DNA of 64,000 nucleotides, from assembly GCA_016711805.1 (NCBI GenBank), contig JADJSH010000003.1:62001-126000 (forward strand), read 5' to 3'. The notes under the pieces were generated by a model. It did no database searches, was not told the DNA's origin, and worked only from the letters and a program-made list of their open reading frames with translations. Of this stretch, positions 55,045-64,000 are shown in pieces. Within the stretch, counting starts at the first letter, position 1; the number at the start of each line of letters is the position of its first letter. Made by a program: the position numbers and the translations under genes. Source of the DNA: Bacteroidota bacterium. Its GTDB lineage: Bacteria > Bacteroidota > Bacteroidia > B-17B0 > Aurantibacillaceae.

Positions 55045-56475
55045 ATGAGAGTTTATTATCTTCTTTTTATAACGATTGTTTTGGCTCACTTTGGCTTTAG
55101 TCAACCATTGGTGCAAACTAAGTTCAGTAAACCTTTTGCTATCATAAAATTTTTAGAAACCACCAAAGGTGGTCACGGAACGTCCATCACCTTTAAACAT
55201 CAAATAGACACTTCGTTTTTGGGGAAAGATGTCGCCTTTCAAGAATTAGTAAGTGAATATCAATCGATGCAACTAGATTATAATTACGTTAAAGAACAAT
55301 ATCCGCACAGTCGAAAACATACAACCTCAACTTGGGATTTATTATGTGTAGCGGCTATTTCCTCAAGTACGAATGAAGAATTTCTAAACAAACTAATTGG
55401 TGTTTATCCAAACGTTGATTATTTAAAATTAAAACATGTTGTAACAGCAACAGAACCTTTTTATGATCGCTTTATCTATACAAAATACAAATCTAATGTG
55501 GACGATAAGCTTCGCGAACTTCAAGGTTTAAGTCCGAAATTAAACGAACTATTTGAAAAATTTAAAACATTTTACGGAAGCAGTTGGGATAAATCGATGC
55601 CCTTTAATTTAACTATTTATCCTATTATTGGCCGTAGCGGACAAACAACAGCCACGCCTCATGCCAACTGTTTAGAGATGGGGGTACTAACGCACGAAGA
55701 AGATGTGTTTAGTTTATTATCAATTGGTATGCACGAAATGAGTCATGTATTATTTGAAGAACAACCTTTACAATTACAACAGCAATTAGACAGCATTTTT
55801 ACGGATACGATTACACCTTATACCAAATTTGCCTATCATTATATAGATGAAGCTTTGGCAACCGCCTTAGGAAATGGGTATGCTTATAAAGAATTAGCTG
55901 GCGAAATAGATTCTGCGGATTGGTATAACGACGCTTACATTAATGCCTATGCTAAAGCCATTTTTCCATTAGTAGAAGAGTACGTTGATAATAAAAAACA
56001 AATGGACAAAGCCTTTATTTTAAAAGCCATTGATGTATTTAAACAAACATTCCCTAATGCTCAGTACGATTTTGAGCCTTTATTCATGACGTCGGATTTG
56101 TATTTTGAAGATGATGTGACTAAGGAAATAGATGAGCTACAAACCACGCTTCATCAAACATTTAGAATATATAGTAGTAATACGTCTATCCCTATGATGG
56201 ATAAAATTTCATTAGATAACATCAAACACTCTAAAGAAACGCAAGTGATTATTATTCATAAAAATCAATTACAAAATGTAGCGAAGCTTAAATTGATGTT
56301 TAAAAACTTAGTGAATCTTCCTGCGCAAAAAAACATGCTGGTGAGTTTCTTAGACAAAAACAAGCGCGCTGTCGTTATTGTGATTGCAGAAAATAAAGCT
56401 AAAGCTATTGAAGGGATTAAACTCTTAAAAACACAAAAGGAAATTAATCCGAAGAAGTTGTGGGTTAAGTTTTAG
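55045..56475 (+). CDS. Secreted gluzincin-like zinc metallopeptidase
   Basis: 476 residues with a signal peptide (VYYLLFITIVLAHFGFSQ). The zinc motif HEMSH (HExxH, residues 230-234) is followed 34 residues later by YIDEALATALG (Glu268), the arrangement of a gluzincin. The C-terminal ~90 residues (QVIIIHKNQLQNVAKLK, KNMLVSFLDKNKRAVVIVIA) form a separate alpha/beta domain. I recognise no named family. It lies downstream of the ars genes but has its own promoter-like element, so it is probably not part of that operon. Confidence 0.75.
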   Translation: MRVYYLLFITIVLAHFGFSQPLVQTKFSKPFAIIKFLETTKGGHGTSITFKHQIDTSFLGKDVAFQELVSEYQSMQLDYNYVKEQYPHSRKHTTSTWDLLCVAAISSSTNEEFLNKLIGVYPNVDYLKLKHVVTATEPFYDRFIYTKYKSNVDDKLRELQGLSPKLNELFEKFKTFYGSSWDKSMPFNLTIYPIIGRSGQTTATPHANCLEMGVLTHEEDVFSLLSIGMHEMSHVLFEEQPLQLQQQLDSIFTDTITPYTKFAYHYIDEALATALGNGYAYKELAGEIDSADWYNDAYINAYAKAIFPLVEEYVDNKKQMDKAFILKAIDVFKQTFPNAQYDFEPLFMTSDLYFEDDVTKEIDELQTTLHQTFRIYSSNTSIPMMDKISLDNIKHSKETQVIIIHKNQLQNVAKLKLMFKNLVNLPAQKNMLVSFLDKNKRAVVIVIAENKAKAIEGIKLLKTQKEINPKKLWVKF

Positions 56476-56487
56476 GGGGTGTTAGTG

Positions 56488-57009
56488 CTAGTGCTTTTTT
56501 GATTCTATTCGTCTCACAGGATTGTTTGTCCAGCTATTCTCGAAACAATCATAAGCGATTCCAAAATAAATTGTCTCGGTATTAGTCTTGTCAAGGATAA
56601 TTGGTAGTCCGCCGAAACCTTTGTCAAAATATTTTAATCTATTGGCAATATATACCTTGTCGCTAACTTCCTTATCAGTCTCTTTGTAGCCGTGTTGATT
56701 TCCAATTACGAATGAATTAGCATTGTTTTCGTCAAGTTTTAGATAGAGCCATTGATTTTCGATAAACCATTTCCCTTGTCCTGAGAAAACCTTAGAAGTA
56801 CACCAAGAAAAAACTCCTGCAATTTCAAAATAAAAAGTGGAGTCTTTAATTAAATTTAGCTTAACAATAATATGATTAGTATTGTCGCCAGCGACTTTGT
56901 CAACCTCACCCAAAAATGTCCCGCAACCTTTACAGTCATAAATCGTAACGTCTTGTCCAAACGCAATGTTTATTAAAGACATAAAGGCTATGATATGTAT
57001 GATTTTCAT
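56488..57009 (-). CDS. Small exported protein, possibly a mobile gene cassette
   Basis: 173 residues with a signal peptide (KIIHIIAFMSLINIAFGQ) followed by DCKGCGTFLGEV and a beta-rich body (KDSTFYFEIAGVFSW, GQGKWFIENQWLYLKL). Family unknown. The gene stands alone between two unrelated transcription units and is flanked by inverted 8-mers, GTTAGTGC at 56481-56488 overlapping the stop codon and GCACTAAC at 57038-57045, as in cassette-like insertions. Codon use includes rarer GTC/CTC/CGC codons, unlike its neighbours, which supports transfer. Confidence 0.72.
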   Translation of the reverse strand: MKIIHIIAFMSLINIAFGQDVTIYDCKGCGTFLGEVDKVAGDNTNHIIVKLNLIKDSTFYFEIAGVFSWCTSKVFSGQGKWFIENQWLYLKLDENNANSFVIGNQHGYKETDKEVSDKVYIANRLKYFDKGFGGLPIILDKTNTETIYFGIAYDCFENSWTNNPVRRIESKKH

Positions 57010-57061
57010 TTATATTATGTTTGTTGTCTAAGCATTGGCACTAACTTATCGCTAAGCGCCA

Positions 57062-57769
57062 CTAAGAATTTTTAACCTCCGTCACAACACCTTCTTGATT
57101 TGCAAAATAAATAGGAGTAGTTGCTTTTCTTAATTCTAAATAGGATTTATAACTAGCAGCAAAATTGGCTCTTTCAGAAATCACTAAATCATAATTTCCA
57201 TTTAAGCCAATCATTAATTCACAAGCTTCTCTTACAGAACCTTGTCCGCTTGTGCAACCCGTTGTATAATCTGCTAAATGATGTTTCAACACAAATTCGT
57301 TAAATAAAGGATTTGATTGACGAGGAATAAACATACGTAAGCCACATACTTCTGCTAAGCCTAAATCTAATACATCATCAAACATGTAAGCAATTTGGTG
57401 TAATTCAATATGATGTGTTTCGCATAAATGTTTGGCCGCATCTATTTTATTAGCAAATTTAGAGTATGATGAATGAAAGCGTTCTCTATCCACAAAAGTA
57501 AAAGCTGCGGAATTTTTTTCTCCTGAAATAATAGCTGTAATCGGCAATTCTTTATGGTTCAAATAATACGAAAACCTCAACAAGTTTGTTCCCATGCTAT
57601 CGGCTTCACTAAAACGGCTTTGTAATAAGTGGTCCTTACCTGCATCTGTGAATACACCGTCCCAATCAAATACAAACGCTTTAATGTGCTTCATTTTTTC
57701 GATTAAACTTGCTTCGGGTATAATAAATTCTCCGCCTATTTCGGTAAATACTTGTGTGAGGTGTGACAT
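57062..57769 (-). CDS. HAD-superfamily phosphatase, KdsC-like
   Basis: 235 residues. HAD motif I is FVFDWDGVFTD (Asp35 and Asp37), motif II TAIISG (Ser), motif III Lys in KIDAAKHLCETHH, motif IV YMFDDVLDLGLAEV (acidic pair). The pattern resembles C0-type phosphatases such as KdsC (Kdo-8-phosphate) and NeuA-linked phosphatases but motif IV is divergent. It follows the transaldolase-CBS gene by ~300 bp on the same strand; a terminator separates them, so co-transcription is partial at best. Substrate unknown, probably a sugar phosphate. Confidence 0.82.
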   Translation of the reverse strand: MSHLTQVFTEIGGEFIIPEASLIEKMKHIKAFVFDWDGVFTDAGKDHLLQSRFSEADSMGTNLLRFSYYLNHKELPITAIISGEKNSAAFTFVDRERFHSSYSKFANKIDAAKHLCETHHIELHQIAYMFDDVLDLGLAEVCGLRMFIPRQSNPLFNEFVLKHHLADYTTGCTSGQGSVREACELMIGLNGNYDLVISERANFAASYKSYLELRKATTPIYFANQEGVVTEVKNS

Positions 57770-57856
57770 GGTGTTTGTGTTTTATCAGATAATAAAGATA
57801 GTTAAAGTATTCATAAATATCTAGCGCTATTGGCTTTACGTAGTTATACAAAAAAA

Positions 57857-57984
57857 TAGCCACATAGATACATAGAAATAAAGTACAGAGTGAGTTCAGT
57901 ATAGAAAACTTTTTTTAACATAGAGCTATGTTTAAAAACGAAGTTTCCTATCTCAAAACTCTTACCTATGTTTCTATGTGGCTA
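57857..57984. repeat. Intergenic periodic inverted repeat (57.9 kb)
   Basis: Arms 57857-57875 and 57966-57984 are 18/19 inverted copies (TAGCCACATAGATACATAG on the left). An inner hairpin AACATAG/CTATGTT lies at 57917-57932. The word CATAG/CTATG recurs at least six times. This fills most of the 303-bp gap between the HAD gene and the transaldolase gene; I see no ORF in it. Confidence 0.75.
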
Positions 57985-58022
57985 AAGAACTATGTAAACA
58001 ATCTGTCGATATAAAAACAAAA

Positions 58023-58049
58023 AAAGCGCTACCAAAATGGCAACGCTTT
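58023..58049 (-). terminator. Terminator after the transaldolase-CBS gene
   Basis: An 11-bp stem in the minus transcript (58039-58049 with 58023-58033, AAAGCG...CGCTTT) with two G-U pairs and then a U run, 24 bp after the stop. Confidence 0.75.
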
Positions 58050-58072
58050 CAATTTAAACTGATAGAATAAAA

Positions 58073-59083
58073 CTATCCTTTCATATCTTGAATGTCTAAC
58101 ATTCCAACTGGTTTCCCGCCTTCTGTTACAACAATCGTATCTACATTTGTTTTTTTGAATAATGCCGAAGCATCATTTAATAATACACCGCCTTCAATCG
58201 TAATTGGTTCGCGGTATTCTAAATCAGATAAGTTTTTAGATAAAATATCTCTTCCTTTTTCTCCGATTAATTTACGTAAGCTGCCATCTGTAAATACACC
58301 TTTAATGCTGCCATCTGCTTTTGTTACAGTAATAGCACCAAAACCATATTCCGTCATTTTCACAATCGCATCTGTTACCGAAGTGTTTTCAGCTACTAAA
58401 GGATTTGTTCCTTTGATGGCTTCTTTCACTTTCACCATCATTAAACGCGTATCTTGTATAAACTGATCAGTGCCTAAAGTCGTAAAGTTATTCTCCGTTA
58501 ATTGTTTGATAATTTTTAGTGGAACGGTGATTGTGTGAACACCAATATTAATAGCGTTACGCACGTGTTCTGCATTACGAACAGATGAGAACATGATTTT
58601 TGTATCATAATTGTATAAATCAACAGCATCAACACATTGTTCAACTAAAGTTAAAGCATCATGACCTTGATCTTGTAAACGACCAACTAATGGGCAAACA
58701 TAAGTTGCCCCAGCTTGCATAGCCATATAAGCTTGTTGCAAAGTGTATACTAAATGTACGTTTACTAAATAGCCTTTATCGCGTAACATCTTACAAGCTC
58801 TAACACCTTCTAATGATACAGGAATTTTAAATACAGTTTTCTTAGGGTCTAAGCCTAATGCTAACTGACGCTCAGCTTCTGCTAAAACTTCTTCGGCACT
58901 ATTTCCTAAAGCTTCAATTTGAAGTACAGGAACCATTTTGCTTAATTTTACAATAGTCCCATCAATATCTGTAATACCTTCTTTTTGCATGAAGGTAGGA
59001 GTAGTTGTAAGACCATTTAAGAATCCTAATTTAAAACCTTCTTCAATTTCTTTAAGGTTTGCTGAATCTAAGTATAATTCCAT
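58073..59083 (-). CDS. Transaldolase/fructose-6-phosphate aldolase-type domain fused to two CBS domains
   Basis: 336 residues. Residues 1 to ~215 are a short TalC/FSA-type transaldolase: LYLDSANLKEIEEGF, GLTTTPTFM, and Schiff-base Lys86 in VFKIPVSLEG; the segment VCPLVGRLQDQG is also typical. Residues ~220-336 are two CBS repeats (TSVTDAIVKMTEYGFGAITV, SIKGVFTDGSLRKLI, NVDTIVVTEGGKPVGMLDIQD) that resemble those of arabinose-5-phosphate isomerase KdsD. CBS pairs usually bind nucleotides, so activity may be allosterically controlled. The gene lies between pgk and a KdsC-like phosphatase on the same strand. Confidence 0.93.
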   Translation of the reverse strand: MELYLDSANLKEIEEGFKLGFLNGLTTTPTFMQKEGITDIDGTIVKLSKMVPVLQIEALGNSAEEVLAEAERQLALGLDPKKTVFKIPVSLEGVRACKMLRDKGYLVNVHLVYTLQQAYMAMQAGATYVCPLVGRLQDQGHDALTLVEQCVDAVDLYNYDTKIMFSSVRNAEHVRNAINIGVHTITVPLKIIKQLTENNFTTLGTDQFIQDTRLMMVKVKEAIKGTNPLVAENTSVTDAIVKMTEYGFGAITVTKADGSIKGVFTDGSLRKLIGEKGRDILSKNLSDLEYREPITIEGGVLLNDASALFKKTNVDTIVVTEGGKPVGMLDIQDMKG

Positions 59084-59181
59084 GTTTGTTTTTTAATTTA
59101 TGTAATGTTCAAATATAAGTGTTAAGAGCTTAAAGCCCAATTAATTTTATTAACGGCTAATTGTGTGATTAAAGCGTTTTT

Positions 59182-60375
59182 TTATGCTTCTACTGCACGT
59201 ACACCAGGCAAACTTCCTTGCTCAATGTACTCTAGCAAGGCTCCGCCGCCAGTACTCACATAACTTACCTGACTAGCTAAGTTGTATTTGTTAATAGCCG
59301 CTACGCTATCTCCACCACCAATTAAGGAGAACGCACCTTTTTTAGTTGCTTCTGCAATGGCTAATGCTACTTGTTTGGTTCCGTTTTCAAAACTGCTCAT
59401 TTCAAAAACACCCATTGGTCCGTTCCATAAAATGGTTTTAGAGTTTTTAATGACATCGCTGTATGTTTTAACGGTTTCGTCACTAATGTCTAATCCCATC
59501 CAACCATCAGGAATCGTATTGATGTTACTGTCTTTTTTGTTAGCATCATTTGCAAAATTATCAGCAATTACAGCATCTGTAGGGATATATAAATTCACTC
59601 CTTTTGCTTTTGCTTTTAATAATAACTCTTTTGCTAAATCTAACTTATCGTCTTCACACAACGATTTACCAATCGTTCCACCCATCGCTTTAACAAAGGT
59701 AAAAGCCATACCACCACCAATTAAAATATTGTTGGCTTTATTCATTAATTGCTCGATGATTAAAATTTTATCACTCACTTTTGCTCCACCAACAATGGCT
59801 GTAAATGGCGCTTCTGCTCCATTAATTACTTTATCAATACTCGCCACTTCTCCAGCCATCACATAACCAAAACATTTAGCATCCGCTGCAAAAAATTGTG
59901 CGATCACTGCTGTTGAAGCGTGCGCACGGTGAGCAGTTCCAAAAGCATCGTTTACATAAATATCTCCGTGCTTGCTTAATTTTTCAGCAAAAGCAACATC
60001 TCCTTTTTCTTCTTCTTTATAAAAACGCAAGTTTTCTAACAATAACACTTGACCTGGTTTTAAAGCTGCTGATTTTGCAAAAGCATCTGCTCCAATACAA
60101 TCATCGGCAAATATCACCTCAGCGCCAATTAATTTACTAACCGCACTCACAATATGTTTTAAGGAATATTTATTAGTTGGCCCCTCTTTTGGACGACCTA
60201 AATGCGACATTAAAATAACGCTTCCGCCTTTTTCTAAAATTTGTTTAATAGTTGGGGCTGCTGCTCTAATACGAGTATCATCCGTTACTTCAAAAGCATC
60301 GTTTAAGGGGACGTTAAAATCTACACGAATTAAAGCGCGTTTGTTTTGAAAATTTAAGCTGTCGATTGTTTTCAT
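59182..60375 (-). CDS. pgk: Phosphoglycerate kinase
   Basis: 397-residue glycolytic kinase transferring phosphate from 1,3-bisphosphoglycerate to ADP. Motifs: [58 protein letters not shown] and [12 protein letters not shown]. Length is normal for bacteria. It is the promoter-proximal gene of a minus-strand unit with the transaldolase-CBS gene 98 bp downstream, consistent with a carbon-metabolism operon. Confidence 0.97.
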   Translation of the reverse strand: MKTIDSLNFQNKRALIRVDFNVPLNDAFEVTDDTRIRAAAPTIKQILEKGGSVILMSHLGRPKEGPTNKYSLKHIVSAVSKLIGAEVIFADDCIGADAFAKSAALKPGQVLLLENLRFYKEEEKGDVAFAEKLSKHGDIYVNDAFGTAHRAHASTAVIAQFFAADAKCFGYVMAGEVASIDKVINGAEAPFTAIVGGAKVSDKILIIEQLMNKANNILIGGGMAFTFVKAMGGTIGKSLCEDDKLDLAKELLLKAKAKGVNLYIPTDAVIADNFANDANKKDSNINTIPDGWMGLDISDETVKTYSDVIKNSKTILWNGPMGVFEMSSFENGTKQVALAIAEATKKGAFSLIGGGDSVAAINKYNLASQVSYVSTGGGALLEYIEQGSLPGVRAVEA

Positions 60376-60491
60376 AAGTAAATATTCTTGTTTTTATTTT
60401 TCTATAAGAAATAGCGCTAGCTATTTCATAATTTCTATTTGGTTTGCAAATTTAATGTAATTACTAAAACAATAATTCATTATCTTTAATT

Positions 60492-61220
60492 ATGTTTTAC
60501 AGAGTTATATTTCTATTGCTTATCGTTGGATCATCTGTTTTAAACGCCACAACGGTAACCACTATTGCCGATGGAGATTGGGAAGATGCAAATGTGTGGA
60601 ACACGCACCAAATACCTGTTAATCCGGATTCTATCATCGTATCTCATTATATTGTATTAAACCAAAACCGAACCATTAGTGCGCCCACTATTTTATATAT
60701 TAATGCATTAGGTACACTTTGTGGAGAGTATCTATTAGAAACCTTATGTAATGCCTCTTTTATCAATTATGGGCATTTATTTTTGGGACAAATAAAAACC
60801 CGAAGCGGCTTAAATTATCATGTTATAGAATGTAAAAACTACATGATCATTAGCGGTTGTTCGCCACCAGCCAGTGGTTTTAGTTCGTTGCCACCAAATG
60901 GCAGTGTATCCGTGTGGCCACCCGTATTATGTAAAACTATCGATACGAATTGGGAACTTGGAAATCAAATAGGCTTGATTGAATTACAAAACAATGTCTT
61001 TAAAATTTATCCAAATCCAATTAGTAACGAGCCTTTACATATTGAAACACTAAGCTATACAAAAATGAGCTTAACAACTATAACGGGAAGCGCAATTGAA
61101 CAGCAACATTTTGATTATAGAACAGAAATTGATTTTAATAAACTGCCATTTGGAGTTTACTTTTTAGAACTGGAAATTGATGGTAAAAAAACCGTTAAAA
61201 AAATTATAAAAACCAATTAA
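60492..61220 (+). CDS. Small T9SS-exported protein
   Basis: 242 residues with a signal peptide (FYRVIFLLLIVGSSVLNA), a beta-helix-like N-terminal part (TTIADGDWEDANVWNTHQIP, a motif seen in G8-like/pectin-lyase-type adhesin segments of Bacteroidota) and a type-A sorting domain (KIYPNPISNEPLHIE, TGSAIEQ, LPFGVYFLELEIDGKKTVKK). Likely exported to the surface. Divergent from pgk. Confidence 0.85.
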   Translation: MFYRVIFLLLIVGSSVLNATTVTTIADGDWEDANVWNTHQIPVNPDSIIVSHYIVLNQNRTISAPTILYINALGTLCGEYLLETLCNASFINYGHLFLGQIKTRSGLNYHVIECKNYMIISGCSPPASGFSSLPPNGSVSVWPPVLCKTIDTNWELGNQIGLIELQNNVFKIYPNPISNEPLHIETLSYTKMSLTTITGSAIEQQHFDYRTEIDFNKLPFGVYFLELEIDGKKTVKKIIKTN

Positions 61221-61222
61221 GA

Positions 61223-61671
61223 TTATCTTCTTGGTATGTCCATAAAATTTCCGCTAAGACTTGTGGTTGTTCCTCCAGTACCACCACTGCTAAAACTTCC
61301 CGATATTTTATTATTGGCATTGGCTGTAATCGTAATATATCCGCTGGTAGCGTAATAGGTTCCTACAGATTCGATATAATAAAAAGTATTAGCAGTTGAT
61401 GTAAAATAATAAGTTCCGGGAGATTGCGAACTTGTTTTAATAACAATACGTTTTGTTATCCCCTGACGATAAGAGGTGATGGTTCTATTAGTTGCATTAT
61501 AGGTTGCCGAATCTGCCGTGATGGTTCCCGCACCATTGATGTTGTATGAAAACCCAGCAGAGGCACACCTCCGCCATAATTACAAGTACTACAAGAACTG
61601 GTTTGTTCTTCTTCCTTTTTGCAAGAAATCGCAACTAAACACCAAAAGAAAACGACAAATAACTGTTTCAT
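61223..61671 (-). CDS. Lipoprotein, frameshifted by a one-base deletion
   Basis: The 5' part encodes a lipoprotein signal (KQLFVVFFWCLVAISC, then KKEEEQTSSCSTCNYGG). The frame then runs into noise, while a different frame from about 61565 down to the stop at 61223 encodes a coherent beta-rich protein (AGFSYNINGAGTITADSATY, RIVIKTSSQSPGTYYF, SGNFMDIPRR). One added base near 61557-61565 would join them into 149 residues. The C-terminal part resembles small DUF6252-type lipoproteins (ADSATYNAT). Either a sequencing indel or a real loss. Confidence 0.78.
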
Positions 61672-61681
61672 AAGAGTTGTG

Positions 61682-62060
61682 TTAGTTTAATTTCATTGGC
61701 CTAACCTTACTCTTAACTATAAAAGCATAAGGATAATCTTCTTTAATTTTTTTCAGCAATTCATACGCTTCTAATTTGGTTTTAAAATCTCCAACATTAA
61801 TCACGAAATTTGGTTGTTGATACTCTTCGTACGTACTAACATCGTTGTATTTTGCTGCAAATTTTGCTTGAACTTCTCTGGCTTTGGTTTTATCGGCGCT
61901 AAAATGAATTTTCACTCTGTAACCATCGCTTTCGCCATTCGTTCGTCTATGATATTCTGCCTTCTTTTCTTGTAATGCCTTTACTTTTAAAAGGGTTTGC
62001 GTTTGATTTTCTTGCGAAAACAAAGCCGATAATTGACAAAAAACGAATATTAAAAAAAGG

Positions 62061-62071
<11 letters not shown>
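61682..62071 (-). CDS. SPOR-domain exported protein, N-terminus lost in artefact
   Basis: The SPOR domain is at the C-terminus (GYRVKIHFSADKTKAREVQ, FVINVGDFKTKLEAYELLKKI, YAFIVKSKVR), which binds denuded peptidoglycan glycan. Upstream of the first in-frame TTG (62023) the frame continues into a signal peptide (KNLFLIFVFCQLSALFSQ), which shows that the real start lies a few codons further up, within an A/T homopolymer where sequence quality collapses (from ~62061). The start codon is therefore not visible. Ends at 61682. Confidence 0.8.
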
Positions 62072-62983
<912 letters not shown>

Positions 62984-63100
62984 TCAAGTGCTTTTACAGA
63001 TGGAAATTTATATCTAAAATAAAAGCTTTTTTAGTCTATTAATTAGCCCCATTTTCCATTAAATTCCTTAAATTAGCCCTGTTTTTTAACGAAAATTATA

Positions 63101-64000
63101 ATGGACAAATTTTCCTATGTTGGCACAAGCGATGTAAACGCTATTGAGAGTTTATTTTTGCAGTATTCCCAAGACCCTAATTCTGTTGACGCATCATGGC
63201 GTGATTTCTTTAAAGGCTTCGAATTTGCCCGTACTTCTTACGAATCGGACGGTGGTGCAATTCCCGAAAATGTAACGAAAGAATTTAAAGTTCTTGGTTT
63301 AATTAATGGTTACCGTCAACGCGGGCACTTGTTTACCAAAACTAACCCTGTTCGTCAACGTCGTAACTATGAACCAACTTTAGCCCTAGAAAACTTCGGC
63401 TTATCTGATAAAGATCTAGAAACTGTTTTTCAAGCGGGTAACGAAATTGGAATTGGTGTTGCTAAATTAAAAGATATTATTGCTCATTTAGAGTGTACTT
63501 ACTGCCAAAGTATTGGCGTAGAATATTTATACATGCGTGAACCAAAAATATTGAAATGGTTACAAGAGCGCATGGAAAAAAACAAGAATACACCCGCTTT
63601 CTCAAAAGACGAGAAAAAAGTGATTCTTAAAAAATTAACACAAGCGGTTGTTTTCGAAAACTACTTACATACCAAATTCGTTGGTCAAAAACGTTTTTCA
63701 TTAGAAGGTGGCGAAGCAGTTATTCCTGCTATCAATGCTTTGATGGAACACGGAGCTAACTTAGGTATTCAAGATTATGTGATTGGAATGGCTCACCGTG
63801 GTCGTTTAAATGTGTTAACTAACATCATGAACAAAACTTATAAAGATGTATTTACTGAGTTTGAAGGCAGACCAAGTGAAGATTCTTTATTTGATGGTGA
63901 TGTGAAATACCACATGGGTTATTCATCTGATCAATTAAGCGATGATGGCAAAAACGTACATATCAGTTTAACACCAAATCCATCTCACTTAGAAACTTCG
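63101..64000 (+). CDS. sucA: 2-oxoglutarate dehydrogenase E1 component, 3' truncated by the window end
   Basis: The frame opens with an ATG at 63101 and stays open to the last base (300 codons of a protein normally ~900 residues). The N-terminal segment SYVGTSDVNAIESLFLQYSQ, then SWRDFF, matches the E1o N-terminal helix that docks to E2; YRQRGHLFTKTNPV, FVGQKRFSLEGGEAVIPAI, IGMAHRGRLNVL and VKYHMGYS are conserved in SucA, and NPSHLE begins the thiamine-diphosphate site. It oxidises 2-oxoglutarate in the TCA cycle with SucB and Lpd. Its start and 5' leader lie just after the homopolymer stretch. Confidence 0.96.
   Translation, partial: MDKFSYVGTSDVNAIESLFLQYSQDPNSVDASWRDFFKGFEFARTSYESDGGAIPENVTKEFKVLGLINGYRQRGHLFTKTNPVRQRRNYEPTLALENFGLSDKDLETVFQAGNEIGIGVAKLKDIIAHLECTYCQSIGVEYLYMREPKILKWLQERMEKNKNTPAFSKDEKKVILKKLTQAVVFENYLHTKFVGQKRFSLEGGEAVIPAINALMEHGANLGIQDYVIGMAHRGRLNVLTNIMNKTYKDVFTEFEGRPSEDSLFDGDVKYHMGYSSDQLSDDGKNVHISLTPNPSHLETS

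Overview
The window looks like a chromosomal segment of an AT-rich member of the Bacteroidota. The support is: three proteins ending in type IX secretion (T9SS) sorting domains; a SprE/PorW-like lipoprotein; two RemB/Wzi-like outer-membrane proteins; a fused HemC-HemD; an ATP synthase operon (atpBEFHAG) without atpD and atpC; and several genes preceded by the Bacteroidota -7 element TAnnTTTG. The exact order or genus cannot be settled from the sequence alone. Most genes are housekeeping genes, densely packed in short operons separated by clear hairpin terminators.

Layout. 0-8.2 kb: the 3' end of a secreted T9SS cargo gene, then a minus-strand surface-polysaccharide operon (gmd, fcl, two RemB/Wzi-like barrels flanking a WecA/MraY-type sugar-phosphate transferase, and a DUF1801 gene). 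8.3-12.6 kb: DUF3098-uppP, a barrel protein, clpX and a fatty-acid desaturase. 12.7-18.8 kb: the atpBEFHAG operon preceded by an M23 peptidase. 18.9-22.6 kb: sprE, bactofilin and two small ATP-synthase-associated membrane genes on the other strand. 22.7-30.7 kb: a C1 peptidase, a coiled-coil protein, DUF983, an AraC regulator with a DUF4442 protein, PhnA, tRNA-Leu(UAG), kbl and a DUF2027-Smr protein. 30.7-43.8 kb: comEC, a large propeller/SpoIIE phosphatase, a BamA-like barrel, lemA-TPM-TPM, a T9SS protein, glutaryl-CoA dehydrogenase and a lipoprotein. 44-51.7 kb: acetyl-CoA synthetase (broken by one base), then heme genes hemA, hemCD and hemB, then an orphan gene followed by a second, diverged hemB 3' end. 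51.8-55 kb: an arsenic operon with unusual Cys-rich accessory proteins. 55-61.7 kb: a gluzincin-like peptidase, a small cassette-like gene, a HAD phosphatase, a transaldolase-CBS fusion, pgk, a T9SS protein and a frameshifted lipoprotein. 61.7-64 kb: a SPOR-domain gene cut by about 0.9 kb of T/C/G homopolymer sequence that is almost certainly an assembly or sequencing artefact, then the 5' part of sucA running off the window.

Points of most interest: (i) two copies of a ~245-bp highly structured intergenic repeat with compensatory stem changes; (ii) the hemB tail duplication, in which all 10 differences are synonymous, a recombination scar carrying an orphan gene; (iii) the transaldolase-CBS fusion beside a KdsC-like HAD phosphatase and pgk; (iv) C-terminal Cys pairs shared by consecutive genes of the ars operon; (v) three intergenic inverted repeats built from short periodic words; (vi) a hairpin between atpE and atpF; (vii) tandem palindromes upstream of a lipoprotein. 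I did not see a clear new defence system, CRISPR array, transposase or prophage.
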